Of a stretch of DNA of 64,000 nucleotides, positions 16,992 to 25,238 are shown in pieces. Each line of letters begins with the position of its first letter. Position 1 is the stretch's first letter. The position numbers and the translations under genes are program-made. The stretch covers positions 4,712,001-4,776,000 of the forward strand of contig NZ_CP066784.1 in the NCBI RefSeq assembly GCF_028751195.1, written 5' to 3'. Source of the stretch: Alicyclobacillus sp. ALC3 (lineage in GTDB: Bacteria; Bacillota; Bacilli; Alicyclobacillales; Alicyclobacillaceae). The notes beneath the pieces are model-generated. The model did not search any database and had not been told where the DNA came from. It worked only from the letters and a program-made list of their open reading frames with translations.

Positions 16992-18284
16992 GTGATTGGA
17001 CCGAAATCCGTTGAGGCTTTCGAACGCGCGAAAAGAGTCATGCCAGGGGGCGTGAACAGTCCCGTCCGCGCATTTCGCGGCGTAGGGGACCAACCGTTAT
17101 TTGCAGGCCGAGGCGAGGGCGCGTACTTGTTCGACATTGACGGGCACCGTTACGTCGACTACTTGCTGTCGTGGGGACCGTTGATGTGGGGACACGCACA
17201 TCCCGAAATCGTATCAGCGGTTAAGCAAGCGGCTGAGCGAGGTACAAGTTTCGGTGTGCCAACAGAGATTGAGACTCGTATGGCAGAGCTTGTCTGTGAA
17301 CTCGTGCCGAGCATCGATGTTGTCCGGATGGTGAATAGTGGCACAGAGGCGACTATGAGTGCCATTCGATTAGCCCGTGCCTACACCAAGCGGCGCTTCA
17401 TCGTCAAGTTTGCTGGCTGCTACCACGGACACGCGGACCAACTGCTCGTCAAAGCTGGCTCTGGCGTAGCCACGCTAGGCTTGCCGGACAGTCCAGGAGT
17501 GCCACAGGAGACCACAGAGTTAACGCTCAGTCTCCCCTATAACGACAGTGAAGCGTTGCGTGCCTTGTTTGCGGAGCGAGGTGACGAGATTGCCTGCGTG
17601 ATTGTCGAACCAGTGGGCGGCAATATGGGTTGCGTCCCACCCGTTGAGGGGTTCCTACAGACGATTCGGGAAGTAACACGGGCCGCTGGGGCACTGCTCA
17701 TCGCAGACGAAGTGATGACCGGCTTTCGTGTCGCATTGGAAGGTGCCGCAGCTCACTTTGGCATCGATCCCGACCTAGTGACACTTGGCAAGGTAATCGG
17801 AGCGGGGATGCCCGTTGGAGCATACGGTGGTCGTCGCGAGATTATGGCTCTCGTGGCACCGCAGGGGCCTGTCTACCAAGCTGGGACGCTCTCTGGAAAC
17901 CCGCTCGCGATGGCAGGGGGGCTAGTGTCGTTGGAGCTCTTGCAACAGGCCGCGGCAAATGGGTTGTATGAGCGGCTGCAGGGCTACGGTGAACGCTTAG
18001 TGGCGGCTTTTCTGGCGGCTGGACAGCGCGCGGGCATTGAAGTGAGTGGAACGGCCGTCGGAGGTATGTTTGGCCTGTTTTTTCACCCCGGTCCTGTTCG
18101 TGACGCCACCGCTGCGGCGGCGTGTGACAAGGCTCTGTACGCGAAGTTTTTCCACGGGATGCTTGACCGAGGTGTACTGTTTGCACCGTCTCAGCTCGAG
18201 TCCGGATTTCTATCGGCGGTTCATTCGGACGAGGACATTGCCTATACCGCGTCAGCGATCGCAGAGACTCTCGGAGAGCTTTGA
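16992..18284 (+). CDS. hemL: Glutamate-1-semialdehyde 2,1-aminomutase
   Basis: HemL converts glutamate-1-semialdehyde to 5-aminolevulinate with pyridoxal phosphate and acts directly after HemA. The PLP lysine is K267 in TLGKVIGAGMP; the cofactor aspartate lies in LIADEVMTGFR. The 430 residues fit the family. GTG 16992 has GGAGGG at 16979-16984, overlapping the end of hemB. As last gene of the operon it is followed by a long hairpin. With hemA at the start, both C5-pathway enzymes are under the same promoter. Confidence 0.97.
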   Translation: MIGPKSVEAFERAKRVMPGGVNSPVRAFRGVGDQPLFAGRGEGAYLFDIDGHRYVDYLLSWGPLMWGHAHPEIVSAVKQAAERGTSFGVPTEIETRMAELVCELVPSIDVVRMVNSGTEATMSAIRLARAYTKRRFIVKFAGCYHGHADQLLVKAGSGVATLGLPDSPGVPQETTELTLSLPYNDSEALRALFAERGDEIACVIVEPVGGNMGCVPPVEGFLQTIREVTRAAGALLIADEVMTGFRVALEGAAAHFGIDPDLVTLGKVIGAGMPVGAYGGRREIMALVAPQGPVYQAGTLSGNPLAMAGGLVSLELLQQAAANGLYERLQGYGERLVAAFLAAGQRAGIEVSGTAVGGMFGLFFHPGPVRDATAAAACDKALYAKFFHGMLDRGVLFAPSQLESGFLSAVHSDEDIAYTASAIAETLGEL

Positions 18285-18315
18285 ATCGACCTTGGAACGT
18301 CGATGTTGTGCCTTC

Positions 18316-18360
18316 GGGCGTGCATGGCCCAGCTTATTCAGGGTCGCTTGCACGCCCTTT
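18316..18360 (+). terminator. Probable terminator of the hem operon
   Basis: GGGCGTGCA (18316-18324) and TGCACGCCC (18349-18357) form a 9-bp stem; the 24-nt interior has further GGCCC/GGGTC pairing. Only three T residues follow. Confidence 0.65.
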
Positions 18361-18398
18361 GGGTCTTCAGCGTACCGAATGGACTACCCCCTGTTGCG

Positions 18399-18427
18399 AC
18401 ATAATGAGCCGCAGTCGGACATAGATT
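18399..18427 (+). promoter_or_regulatory. Candidate SigE promoter of spoVID
   Basis: ACATAAT (18399-18405), exactly 14 bp, then CATAGATT (18420-18427) resembles the SigE consensus KMATATT-N14-CATACAHT with two mismatches in the -35 and one in the -10. It lies 37 bp before spoVID, a gene made in the mother cell in B. subtilis. Confidence 0.45.
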
Positions 18428-18463
18428 GATGGTGGAATAACGCGAGTTGAGGGGGGAGCGCAT

Positions 18464-19822
18464 ATGAGTGAGTTCGACCGTGCCCCGATCATCCGACTGC
18501 AGATCGACCAAGAAGTATTTCAGGATGCAGTGCGGGATGGTGACGAGATTGACGATGCCACTGTGGCGACCGAGGTGACGTCGCTTGAACGTGTCGGTGA
18601 CGCGTACGTTCTGGAAGGAGCCATCGTCTTTGCCGGGTACATCAATCGCGCGAGTGAATTGGGATCGGAGCCTCAAGCCACCGCGGGGTTTGTCCAAACA
18701 CAGGCAGCGGACTCTGGGCAATCGCCGAACGGCTCTGCCTTACACAACCGTTTGCCATTTGTGTTGCGCGTACCCGCGAAGTCTCAACCGAGGGGACTTG
18801 TCAACGTTGCTAGCCGAATCTCAGCATGGCAACTCACGTCTGTCAGTCCTGGGTGGATTCGCGTGGTTGCCGACCTGAGCATTGTAGGTCTCTCCGGCGC
18901 CCATGGATACCACTTTGAGTGCGGGTCCCAGGAGGACGGAGACGTATTGTTTGGGCGAGACGACAGCGCCAATTCGGCGGAGGTTGCCGATGGTCATGCC
19001 GATAGTCAGCAGGCAGCAACTGAGCAACCAGCGACTGACGACATGTCACCGGATCAACAAAGTGCGCAAGCTACACCTGAGCTCGACCTCCAGTTGACGC
19101 GTGGTTCCCGTGACCATGATGTCTCTCCAGCTGGTGGCGCCCCACAGGAAGACGACGGCTTAGCTGCGGCTGAGACGATTAGCCAAGCTCGCGGTGGCGC
19201 AGCGACCGACAACACAGAGCCACTGCGTAGCGGGCAACAAGCGGGTGACACAGCACAACGTGAATTGGCAAGTCTGGACAAGGCGTACGGAGGTTCCGTT
19301 CGCGACGAAGTGTCGTCGGTTGCTGACGAACGAATGACCAAGCGGGAGCCTGACGCGAAGAGTAACGTTGTGGAGTTTGACTTCGAGCACCAGGTGTCAC
19401 CACGTGAATTGCACGATGCGTACACTCCTCGTGAAACGGCAGAGGCAGCCTACCGCGGCGGCGCAACCGAGGCGGTCGGTGACGAACCGGACAGTGCAGA
19501 GGTCGAAGACGGGGGCGCAACGGAGCTAAGTGAAGCCGAGGCGACTAGCCTGATTATGCGTGGCAGCCCGGATGAGGAAAACAGTGATGGCAATGTGATT
19601 TCCAGTGAATTGTGGTCGTTTGTTGACTTCAATTCACCTGAACACTTTTACACGTTGCGATATGTGATTGTGTCAGAGGAAGAAAACCTGGCGTCCATCG
19701 CGGACCGCGTTGGAGTCCTCAAATCAGACCTCATGAGGGCGAACGAGATTTCGGAAGAAGTGGTGCAGCCAGGCCAGGCGCTGGCGGTACCGGGACGTCC
19801 AGTTCTGCAGTTAGACCTCTGA
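18464..19822 (+). CDS. spoVID: Spore coat/morphogenesis protein SpoVID (LysM domain)
   Basis: SpoVID directs encasement of the forespore by coat proteins. This 452-residue protein has an ordered N-terminal region (1-160, beginning PIIRLQIDQEVFQDAV), a long acidic, Gln/Ala/Asp-rich low-complexity middle (about 165-375), and a C-terminal LysM-type domain (YVIVSEEENLASIADRVGV, PGQALAVP). That layout and the position between hemL and valS identify it; sequence outside the ends is poorly conserved, as in other species. ATG 18464 has GAGGGGGGAG upstream. It has its own candidate SigE promoter and a strong terminator. Confidence 0.88.
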   Translation: MSEFDRAPIIRLQIDQEVFQDAVRDGDEIDDATVATEVTSLERVGDAYVLEGAIVFAGYINRASELGSEPQATAGFVQTQAADSGQSPNGSALHNRLPFVLRVPAKSQPRGLVNVASRISAWQLTSVSPGWIRVVADLSIVGLSGAHGYHFECGSQEDGDVLFGRDDSANSAEVADGHADSQQAATEQPATDDMSPDQQSAQATPELDLQLTRGSRDHDVSPAGGAPQEDDGLAAAETISQARGGAATDNTEPLRSGQQAGDTAQRELASLDKAYGGSVRDEVSSVADERMTKREPDAKSNVVEFDFEHQVSPRELHDAYTPRETAEAAYRGGATEAVGDEPDSAEVEDGGATELSEAEATSLIMRGSPDEENSDGNVISSELWSFVDFNSPEHFYTLRYVIVSEEENLASIADRVGVLKSDLMRANEISEEVVQPGQALAVPGRPVLQLDL

Positions 19823-19853
19823 GCTTACGGGAAATCCATATCGTGTGCACAGG

Positions 19854-19888
19854 TGGAAAGTGGTGATGAACACCACTTTCCATTTTTT
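19854..19888 (+). terminator. Strong terminator of spoVID
   Basis: TGGAAAGTGGTG, loop ATGAA, CACCACTTTCCA gives a 12-bp perfect stem followed by six T residues. Confidence 0.93.
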
Positions 19889-19954
19889 GTACTCGCAGTT
19901 GGAGCGATTGGAGCGAAGGGAAGCAATGTGTTCAACGGCGAACGACTTCCAGAA

Positions 19955-20116
19955 TTAAGGTGGACCGACAAACATCGCTGCAAATACCATGAACAACAGC
20001 ATGAGCACAATCAAGTCCAGTGGCGTTGGCCAGAAAATGGCGCGCATGAATAGTAGACAAATAGCAATGGCCAACATCAGGCGTACAAACCTGGCGATCA
20101 GCAGAAAAAAGCCCAT
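19955..20116 (-). CDS. 53-residue hydrophobic membrane protein
   Basis: ATG 20116-20114 is preceded by an excellent purine-rich SD (GAGGAGGAGGG). The product is two hydrophobic helices separated by a short WPTP turn: residues 2-27 (FFLLIARFVRLMLAIAICLL) and 34-52. The frame can be extended upstream to 20260, but the SD decides the shorter start. It stands alone, convergent with spoVID and divergent from the next gene. No family was recognised; a small stress or sporulation membrane protein is possible. Confidence 0.6.
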   Translation of the reverse strand: MGFFLLIARFVRLMLAIAICLLFMRAIFWPTPLDLIVLMLLFMVFAAMFVGPP

Positions 20117-20303
20117 GTCCGTCCCTCCTCCTCGTCCTATGTATATGCGCGGTGGGCGACAAATGTCCAAGACTACGCGGTGACACCAATGAGTCGAGTT
20201 TGGTAAGATGGGACAAGCGATGAGTAGGTGTATGTCGGCATGAAGACTTGTTTCCTGCAAAGTCTTTTAGACACGGTGACACCTCGCGTCAGGAGGAATC
20301 AGT

Positions 20304-20786
20304 TTGCCGGAGTTCAATTTTTCGAAACCAGTCGTAAATGGGTGGCACTGGAGGACCTTGGCCCTCACAGTGGCGGCGATTGCAGTTCTGCAGGTGATTT
20401 TGAACCTGGTCACACGGTACTCAGTCGCCACAACTGCGCCGCTTGGAGTGCTGTTCGTAGGTTACCTGGTAATCCCCAAGATTAAGGAACGCCGCCTTGG
20501 CAATGCCTTGGTTGGGGTGACCGCAATCTTTGTGATTGACTTAATCCTCCAGGTGTTGCTCGACACGCACGGAAAGAATGCTGTGAGCCAAGCGGTTTTT
20601 GTCGAAGAGAACGGGATGAGTTTACTGCTTGGAGCCTTTGTCTGTTTTGGTTACACGCGGATGACGGATTGGTCCGACCGCAAGCGCGAGGAACGTGAGG
20701 CGCGACGGCGTGCACAGACGTCCCCGGCTCAGGCCGAGGTACACCCCACACGTCGCCATCACAGCAAGAAAAAGCGGCGCAAATAG
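20304..20786 (+). CDS. Hypothetical membrane protein with basic C-terminal tail
   Basis: This 160-residue protein starts at TTG 20304 with AGGAGGAA just upstream. It has about four hydrophobic segments: 18-40 (TLALTVAAIAVLQVILNLV), 43-60, 67-85 and 104-116. The final 40 residues are highly basic and end in HHSKKKRRK, probably cytoplasmic. In B. subtilis ysxE lies between spoVID and valS; this protein does not resemble that kinase-like product. Function unknown. Confidence 0.7.
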   Translation: MPEFNFSKPVVNGWHWRTLALTVAAIAVLQVILNLVTRYSVATTAPLGVLFVGYLVIPKIKERRLGNALVGVTAIFVIDLILQVLLDTHGKNAVSQAVFVEENGMSLLLGAFVCFGYTRMTDWSDRKREEREARRRAQTSPAQAEVHPTRRHHSKKKRRK

Positions 20787-20818
20787 AACGGTTAAGGCCT
20801 ACGGCCGACGCGGTCAAC

Positions 20819-20848
20819 TTGACATCGTTTCGCTCCTCTGCGTAAGAT
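20819..20848 (+). promoter_or_regulatory. SigA promoter of the valS T-box transcript
   Basis: A perfect TTGACA (20819-20824), an 18-bp spacer and TAAGAT (20843-20848) lie directly before the T-box leader. Confidence 0.8.
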
Positions 20849-20854
20849 GTTTCG

Positions 20855-21101
20855 TATACAAGTTGAATCGTTTTGGCCATGATGAGAAGGAGTAAAGCCG
20901 CGAACTTCGTCCAGAGAGGAACAGACTTGGCTGAAATCTGTCCCGGAGAATCGGTTTGAATGTCGTCTCTGAGCTGTGTATACCGGTTCATCCCGTTATC
21001 GATGAAGAGTGCTCGATGGTTTGCGCTGAGTGCGTATAACGTCGGGAATTCAGGTGGTACCGCGGAGCCTCCGTCCTGATTCAGGACTGGAGGCTTTTTT
21101 G
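20855..21101 (+). promoter_or_regulatory. T-box riboswitch controlling valS
   Basis: A tRNA-sensing leader RNA that reads through its terminator when uncharged tRNA-Val binds. Seen directly: the stem I motif GAGAAGGAGTAA (20883-20894), the distal-loop block AGAGAGGAACAGACTTGGCTG (around 20912-20932), the T-box sequence AGGTGGTACCGCGG (21052-21065), and a terminator GCCTCC/GGAGGC with TCCTGA/TCAGGA inside, ending in TTTTTT at 21100. A candidate specifier GTC follows GAAT at 20958-20964, fitting valine. The base after TGG in the T-box is T, which pairs with discriminator A, as in tRNA-Val. The exact specifier register is inferred. Confidence 0.93.
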
Positions 21102-21121
21102 ACGAAAAGGAGAGACTACGC

Positions 21122-23791
21122 ATGGCCTCACTAGAGCCTCGGTCACTGACAACTGCTTACGATCCATCCCAAGTGGAACACCGAATCTATCAGTATTGGG
21201 AGTCGGGGGGATTTTTTGAACCCACGGGTGACAGGAACGGGAAAGGCCCGTTTTCAATCGTCATGCCTCCGCCGAACGTCACCGGTTCACTGCACATCGG
21301 TCACGCGTGGGACAATACGCTGCAGGATATTATTGTGCGATATAAACGGCTAGTTGGTTTCGACACGCTGTGGGTGCCGGGGACAGACCACGCTGGGATA
21401 GCCACACAGGCGAGAGTTGAAAAGGCGCTTCGCGAAGAAAACGGCCCGAGTCGGCACGAACTTGGACGGGACGCATTTATTGAAAAAGTTTGGGCCTGGA
21501 AGGAACAATATGGGAACACGATCACCAATCAGGTGCGTGCTCTCGGGGCCTCATGCGATTGGAGCCGCCAACGCTTTACGATGGATGAAGGTCTGTCCAC
21601 AGCGGTTCGCGAAGTGTTCGTGAGTTTGTATGAAAAAGGCCTGATGTACCGCGGTAACCGCATTATCAACTGGTGTCCGCGGTGTGGGACCGCGCTGTCA
21701 GATATTGAGGTTGAACATGTGGAACAAGACGGGCAACTCTATCACATCGCTTACCCACTCGTTGGCGGGACAGGCGAAGTCGTGATTGCGACCACTCGCC
21801 CAGAAACGATGTTCGCCGATGTCGCGGTGGCAGTGCACCCGGACGACTCGCGCTATCAACACCTGGTTGGCCAGGAAGTTCGCCTGCCGTTGACGAACCG
21901 AACCATCCCACTCATCGCGGACAGTTACGTGGAAGCGGATTTTGGTACGGGTTGTCTGAAAATCACGCCAGCACACGACCCGAACGACTTCGAAGTCGGG
22001 GAACGCCACGATTTGCCAAAACTTCAGTGCATTGACGCAGATGGACGATTGAACGCACTCACGGGGTCATATCAGGGGCTGACGAGGGAAGAAGCGCGGA
22101 CGAAGGTGGCGGCTGACCTCGAAGCGGGCGGTTGGTTGCGTCAAATCGAGACGATTCACCATGCAGTGGGGCACTGCAGCCGCTGTGACACTGTGGTCGA
22201 ACCGTTTTTGTCGGACCAGTGGTTCGTGCGCATGCAACCGCTAGCGGAGCAAGCGCTGCGCGCACTGGACAATGGAGAGGTTCGCTTCATACCAGAACGG
22301 TTTGAAAAGGTGTTCGTGCACTGGCTGACGAACGTTCGGGATTGGTGCGTATCACGGCAGTTGTGGTGGGGTCACCGCATCCCAGCTTGGTACTGTGGGG
22401 ATTGTGGTGAAATTACGGTTTCCAGAGACACGCCAGTCGAGTGCGAACACTGCCAGAGTCACAACATCGAACAGGATGAAGACGTACTAGACACCTGGTT
22501 TTCTTCGGCTTTGTGGCCGTTCAGCACGATGGGGTGGCCGATTGAAACAGAGGATTTCAAACGCTACTATCCGACCAGTGCGCTGGTCACCGGCTATGAC
22601 ATTTTGTTCTTCTGGGTTGCAAGAATGGTCTTTACTGGTCTCGAGTTCACAGGCAGAATGCCGTTTGCAGACGTGGTCTTGCACGGTCTGATTCGGGCGG
22701 CAGACGGAAGAAAGATGTCGAAGAGCCTCGGTAACGGGGTTGATCCGATGGAAGTGATCGACCGTTATGGCGCCGATTCGTTGCGATTCATGTTGGCAAC
22801 GGGCTCAGCGCCTGGCAGCGACCAGCGTTTTCACTGGGAACGTGTTGAGAGCTCCCGCAACTTTCTCAACAAGCTGTGGAACGCCGCGCGCTTTGTGTTG
22901 ATGAATCTTCCGGATGACGGCGTTGTCCAAGAAATTGACCGGAAGCAGTTACAGCTGACAGACCGGTGGATTTTGCACCGCCTTGCAGAGACAGTCGAGG
23001 AGACGACAAGAAGCCTCGAACGCTATGATTTTGGCGAAGCTGGACGGGCACTGTACGACTTCACTTGGGATGATTTTTGTGATTGGTACATCGAGTTTTC
23101 GAAGCTCTCTCTTTACGGTGCAGATGAGGGCGCCAAAGCGCAGACTCGGGCTGTTTTGGTGTATGTTTTGCGTCAGCTTCTGTGTCTGCTTCACCCACTG
23201 GTGCCGTTCATCACGGAAGAGATTTGGCAGGCCATCCCAGGGACGGAGGGTGCTCTCATCACGGCGACTTGGCCCGGAGGACTTGAGCAATGGAAAGATG
23301 CGGAGGCCGCGAAGCAAATCTCTGTCGTGCAAGAAGCTGTGCGTTCACTTCGAAATCTAAGACAGGAAATGGACTTGCCACCAAGTCGACAAATCACGGT
23401 GGTTGCGCGCACCGCCTCAGCGGAATCGACACAACTGGTGTCGGCCACACGGCCGTACTTGATGCGATTTGGCAATATCGCAGAACTTGACGTCAGTGAG
23501 CAGGCTGAAGCGCCAGAGTACGCTGTGACGGTAGTGGTGAGCGGAATTGAACTGTTTGTCCCACTGGCAGGTCTTGTCGATATCGATGCGGAGCGGCAGA
23601 GGTTGGCGCAAGAAGTGTCTCGTCTGACATCCGAGGTTGATCGCGCAGAAAAGAAGTTGGGGAATCCGAAGTTTGTCGAGAAGGCCCCAGCAGATGTAGT
23701 GGACAGTGAGCGGACGAAGTTAGCGGACTATCAGGCGAAGTTAGCCGCTGTTCGGGAACGGTTACGCGCGCTCGAGCAACCTGGACCGTGA
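21122..23791 (+). CDS. valS: Valyl-tRNA synthetase
   Basis: ValS charges tRNA-Val and hydrolyses misacylated Thr-tRNA-Val. The 889 residues show class I signatures: PPPNVTGSLHIGH (HIGH motif near residue 61) and GRKMSKSLGNG (KMSKS). The CP1 editing domain lies around 195-350 (TTRPETMFADVAV). A zinc-like CGDCGE..CEHC segment lies near 424-440. The C-terminal coiled-coil arm, about 825-889, is DAERQRLAQEVSRL onward. ATG 21122 has AAAGGAGAG upstream. Expression is controlled by the T-box leader; folC follows after 60 bp. Confidence 0.98.
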   Translation: MASLEPRSLTTAYDPSQVEHRIYQYWESGGFFEPTGDRNGKGPFSIVMPPPNVTGSLHIGHAWDNTLQDIIVRYKRLVGFDTLWVPGTDHAGIATQARVEKALREENGPSRHELGRDAFIEKVWAWKEQYGNTITNQVRALGASCDWSRQRFTMDEGLSTAVREVFVSLYEKGLMYRGNRIINWCPRCGTALSDIEVEHVEQDGQLYHIAYPLVGGTGEVVIATTRPETMFADVAVAVHPDDSRYQHLVGQEVRLPLTNRTIPLIADSYVEADFGTGCLKITPAHDPNDFEVGERHDLPKLQCIDADGRLNALTGSYQGLTREEARTKVAADLEAGGWLRQIETIHHAVGHCSRCDTVVEPFLSDQWFVRMQPLAEQALRALDNGEVRFIPERFEKVFVHWLTNVRDWCVSRQLWWGHRIPAWYCGDCGEITVSRDTPVECEHCQSHNIEQDEDVLDTWFSSALWPFSTMGWPIETEDFKRYYPTSALVTGYDILFFWVARMVFTGLEFTGRMPFADVVLHGLIRAADGRKMSKSLGNGVDPMEVIDRYGADSLRFMLATGSAPGSDQRFHWERVESSRNFLNKLWNAARFVLMNLPDDGVVQEIDRKQLQLTDRWILHRLAETVEETTRSLERYDFGEAGRALYDFTWDDFCDWYIEFSKLSLYGADEGAKAQTRAVLVYVLRQLLCLLHPLVPFITEEIWQAIPGTEGALITATWPGGLEQWKDAEAAKQISVVQEAVRSLRNLRQEMDLPPSRQITVVARTASAESTQLVSATRPYLMRFGNIAELDVSEQAEAPEYAVTVVVSGIELFVPLAGLVDIDAERQRLAQEVSRLTSEVDRAEKKLGNPKFVEKAPADVVDSERTKLADYQAKLAAVRERLRALEQPGP

Positions 23792-23851
23792 CACATGAAT
23801 GGAAGTCTGCGTGTCAGGTCTGTGACTTTTCCAGTGGGTGGCGAATAAATT

Positions 23852-25174
23852 ATGGCGGTGGCAAACGCTGACGGCCTAGACTGGCTGCGGTCGCTTTCTC
23901 GGTTTGGTGTGAAGCCGGGTCTTGAACGAACCATGAAAGTCTTACAACACCTAGGGCACCCGCAAGACTCTCTGGTGTTTTTGCATGTCGCTGGAACCAA
24001 TGGGAAAGGTTCAGTATGCGCGCTGTTAACGGCACTTCTCTCACCGCGTCTACGCGTTGGCGTATTCACGTCGCCAGCTGCACTTTACCGAGGGAGGTTC
24101 ACAGTAGACGGTACATCACCAAATGACGCGATGGTCGCTGCCTTGGCTGAGGAAGTCCGCTGTGTATGTGAGCAGCATTCACACGCCGATCCTTTAACGG
24201 AATTTGAAGTGCTCACGGTCATGGCAATTTTGTACTTTGCCAGACAGCGCGTCGACGTCGTTGTGTGGGAGACAGGTTTAGGCGGCCGTCACGACGCAAC
24301 CAACGTCGTGACACCGCTGGTGACGGCCATCACGAATGTCGGCCGTGACCATCTGGATGTACTCGGTCCCACCCTGTGGCATGTTGGTTCAGACAAGGCG
24401 GGAATTGTCAAAGCAGGTGTTCCGCTGGTGTCTGGCGCTGAGGACGAAGGAGGCCTAGCCGTATTGGCCGCGGCGTCTGAGATGGGGGTGCGTCCGTCGC
24501 GGCTGGGTCTCGACTTTGCTGCAGTACGTACAGCTCTGTCGGCAGTCGGGCAGATGATGAACTACCGTGGGTTGTGGCAGGACATCTACGGCCTGCGCGT
24601 ACCGCTGTTCGGTTTGCACCAAGTGCAAAACGCTGCGATAGCTCTTGCTGTATGGGAGTGGGCGGGCGCGAGAGGTCTGCCGGTGTCGATGACGAGTCGC
24701 GAAATCGCGGCGGGTCTGGCAAGAGCAGAGTGGCCAATGCGGTTTGAAGTACTGGCTCGAGGCGACGTGACTGTAGTGCTGGACGGTGCTCACAATCCTG
24801 ATGGCGCCCTTCGCCTAGCAAACGCACTCGCGGAGTGGGGCGAGTTGTTTGAGGAAAGCGCGAACGATTGGACACTGGTTGTAGGGGTGTTAAGGGACAA
24901 AGACGCTGTACACATTTTGGGACCGCTGTTGCGTGTGGCACGCCGTGTGGTCGTGACTGAGCCGGACTCGTCGCGCGCGCGGTCCGCAGAGGAATTGTCG
25001 AAACTCATTCAAACCCTGCGCCCCGGACTGGAAGTTGTGGTCTGCCCTCAAGTGAGTGAAGCATTAACGCGGGCAGTTGCATACGGTAGCCCTGTGTGTT
25101 GCAGTGGTTCCTTGTATACAGTGGAAGCCGCGAGGGAGTCTATGAGGTACACTGGAGTTATCGGTCATTCGTGA
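23852..25174 (+). CDS. folC: Folylpolyglutamate synthase / dihydrofolate synthase
   Basis: FolC adds glutamate to dihydropteroate and to tetrahydrofolates, retaining folates in the cell. The 440 residues have the Mur-ligase-like ATP loop HVAGTNGKGSVCALL (about residues 48-62). The folate loop is FTSPAALYRGRF, the metal and ATP region is VWETGLGGRHDATNV, and the C-terminal domain has VVLDGAHNPDG. It starts at ATG 23852 with only a moderate SD (GGGTGGCG). It follows valS as in B. subtilis and is followed 64 bp later by murC, a related ligase. Confidence 0.96.
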   Translation: MAVANADGLDWLRSLSRFGVKPGLERTMKVLQHLGHPQDSLVFLHVAGTNGKGSVCALLTALLSPRLRVGVFTSPAALYRGRFTVDGTSPNDAMVAALAEEVRCVCEQHSHADPLTEFEVLTVMAILYFARQRVDVVVWETGLGGRHDATNVVTPLVTAITNVGRDHLDVLGPTLWHVGSDKAGIVKAGVPLVSGAEDEGGLAVLAAASEMGVRPSRLGLDFAAVRTALSAVGQMMNYRGLWQDIYGLRVPLFGLHQVQNAAIALAVWEWAGARGLPVSMTSREIAAGLARAEWPMRFEVLARGDVTVVLDGAHNPDGALRLANALAEWGELFEESANDWTLVVGVLRDKDAVHILGPLLRVARRVVVTEPDSSRARSAEELSKLIQTLRPGLEVVVCPQVSEALTRAVAYGSPVCCSGSLYTVEAARESMRYTGVIGHS

Positions 25175-25238
25175 TGAAGTGCGAAGTTACGAACGTAAAC
25201 GGTGCACTGAGATTTTTGCAGCAGGGACGGTGAAGCAT

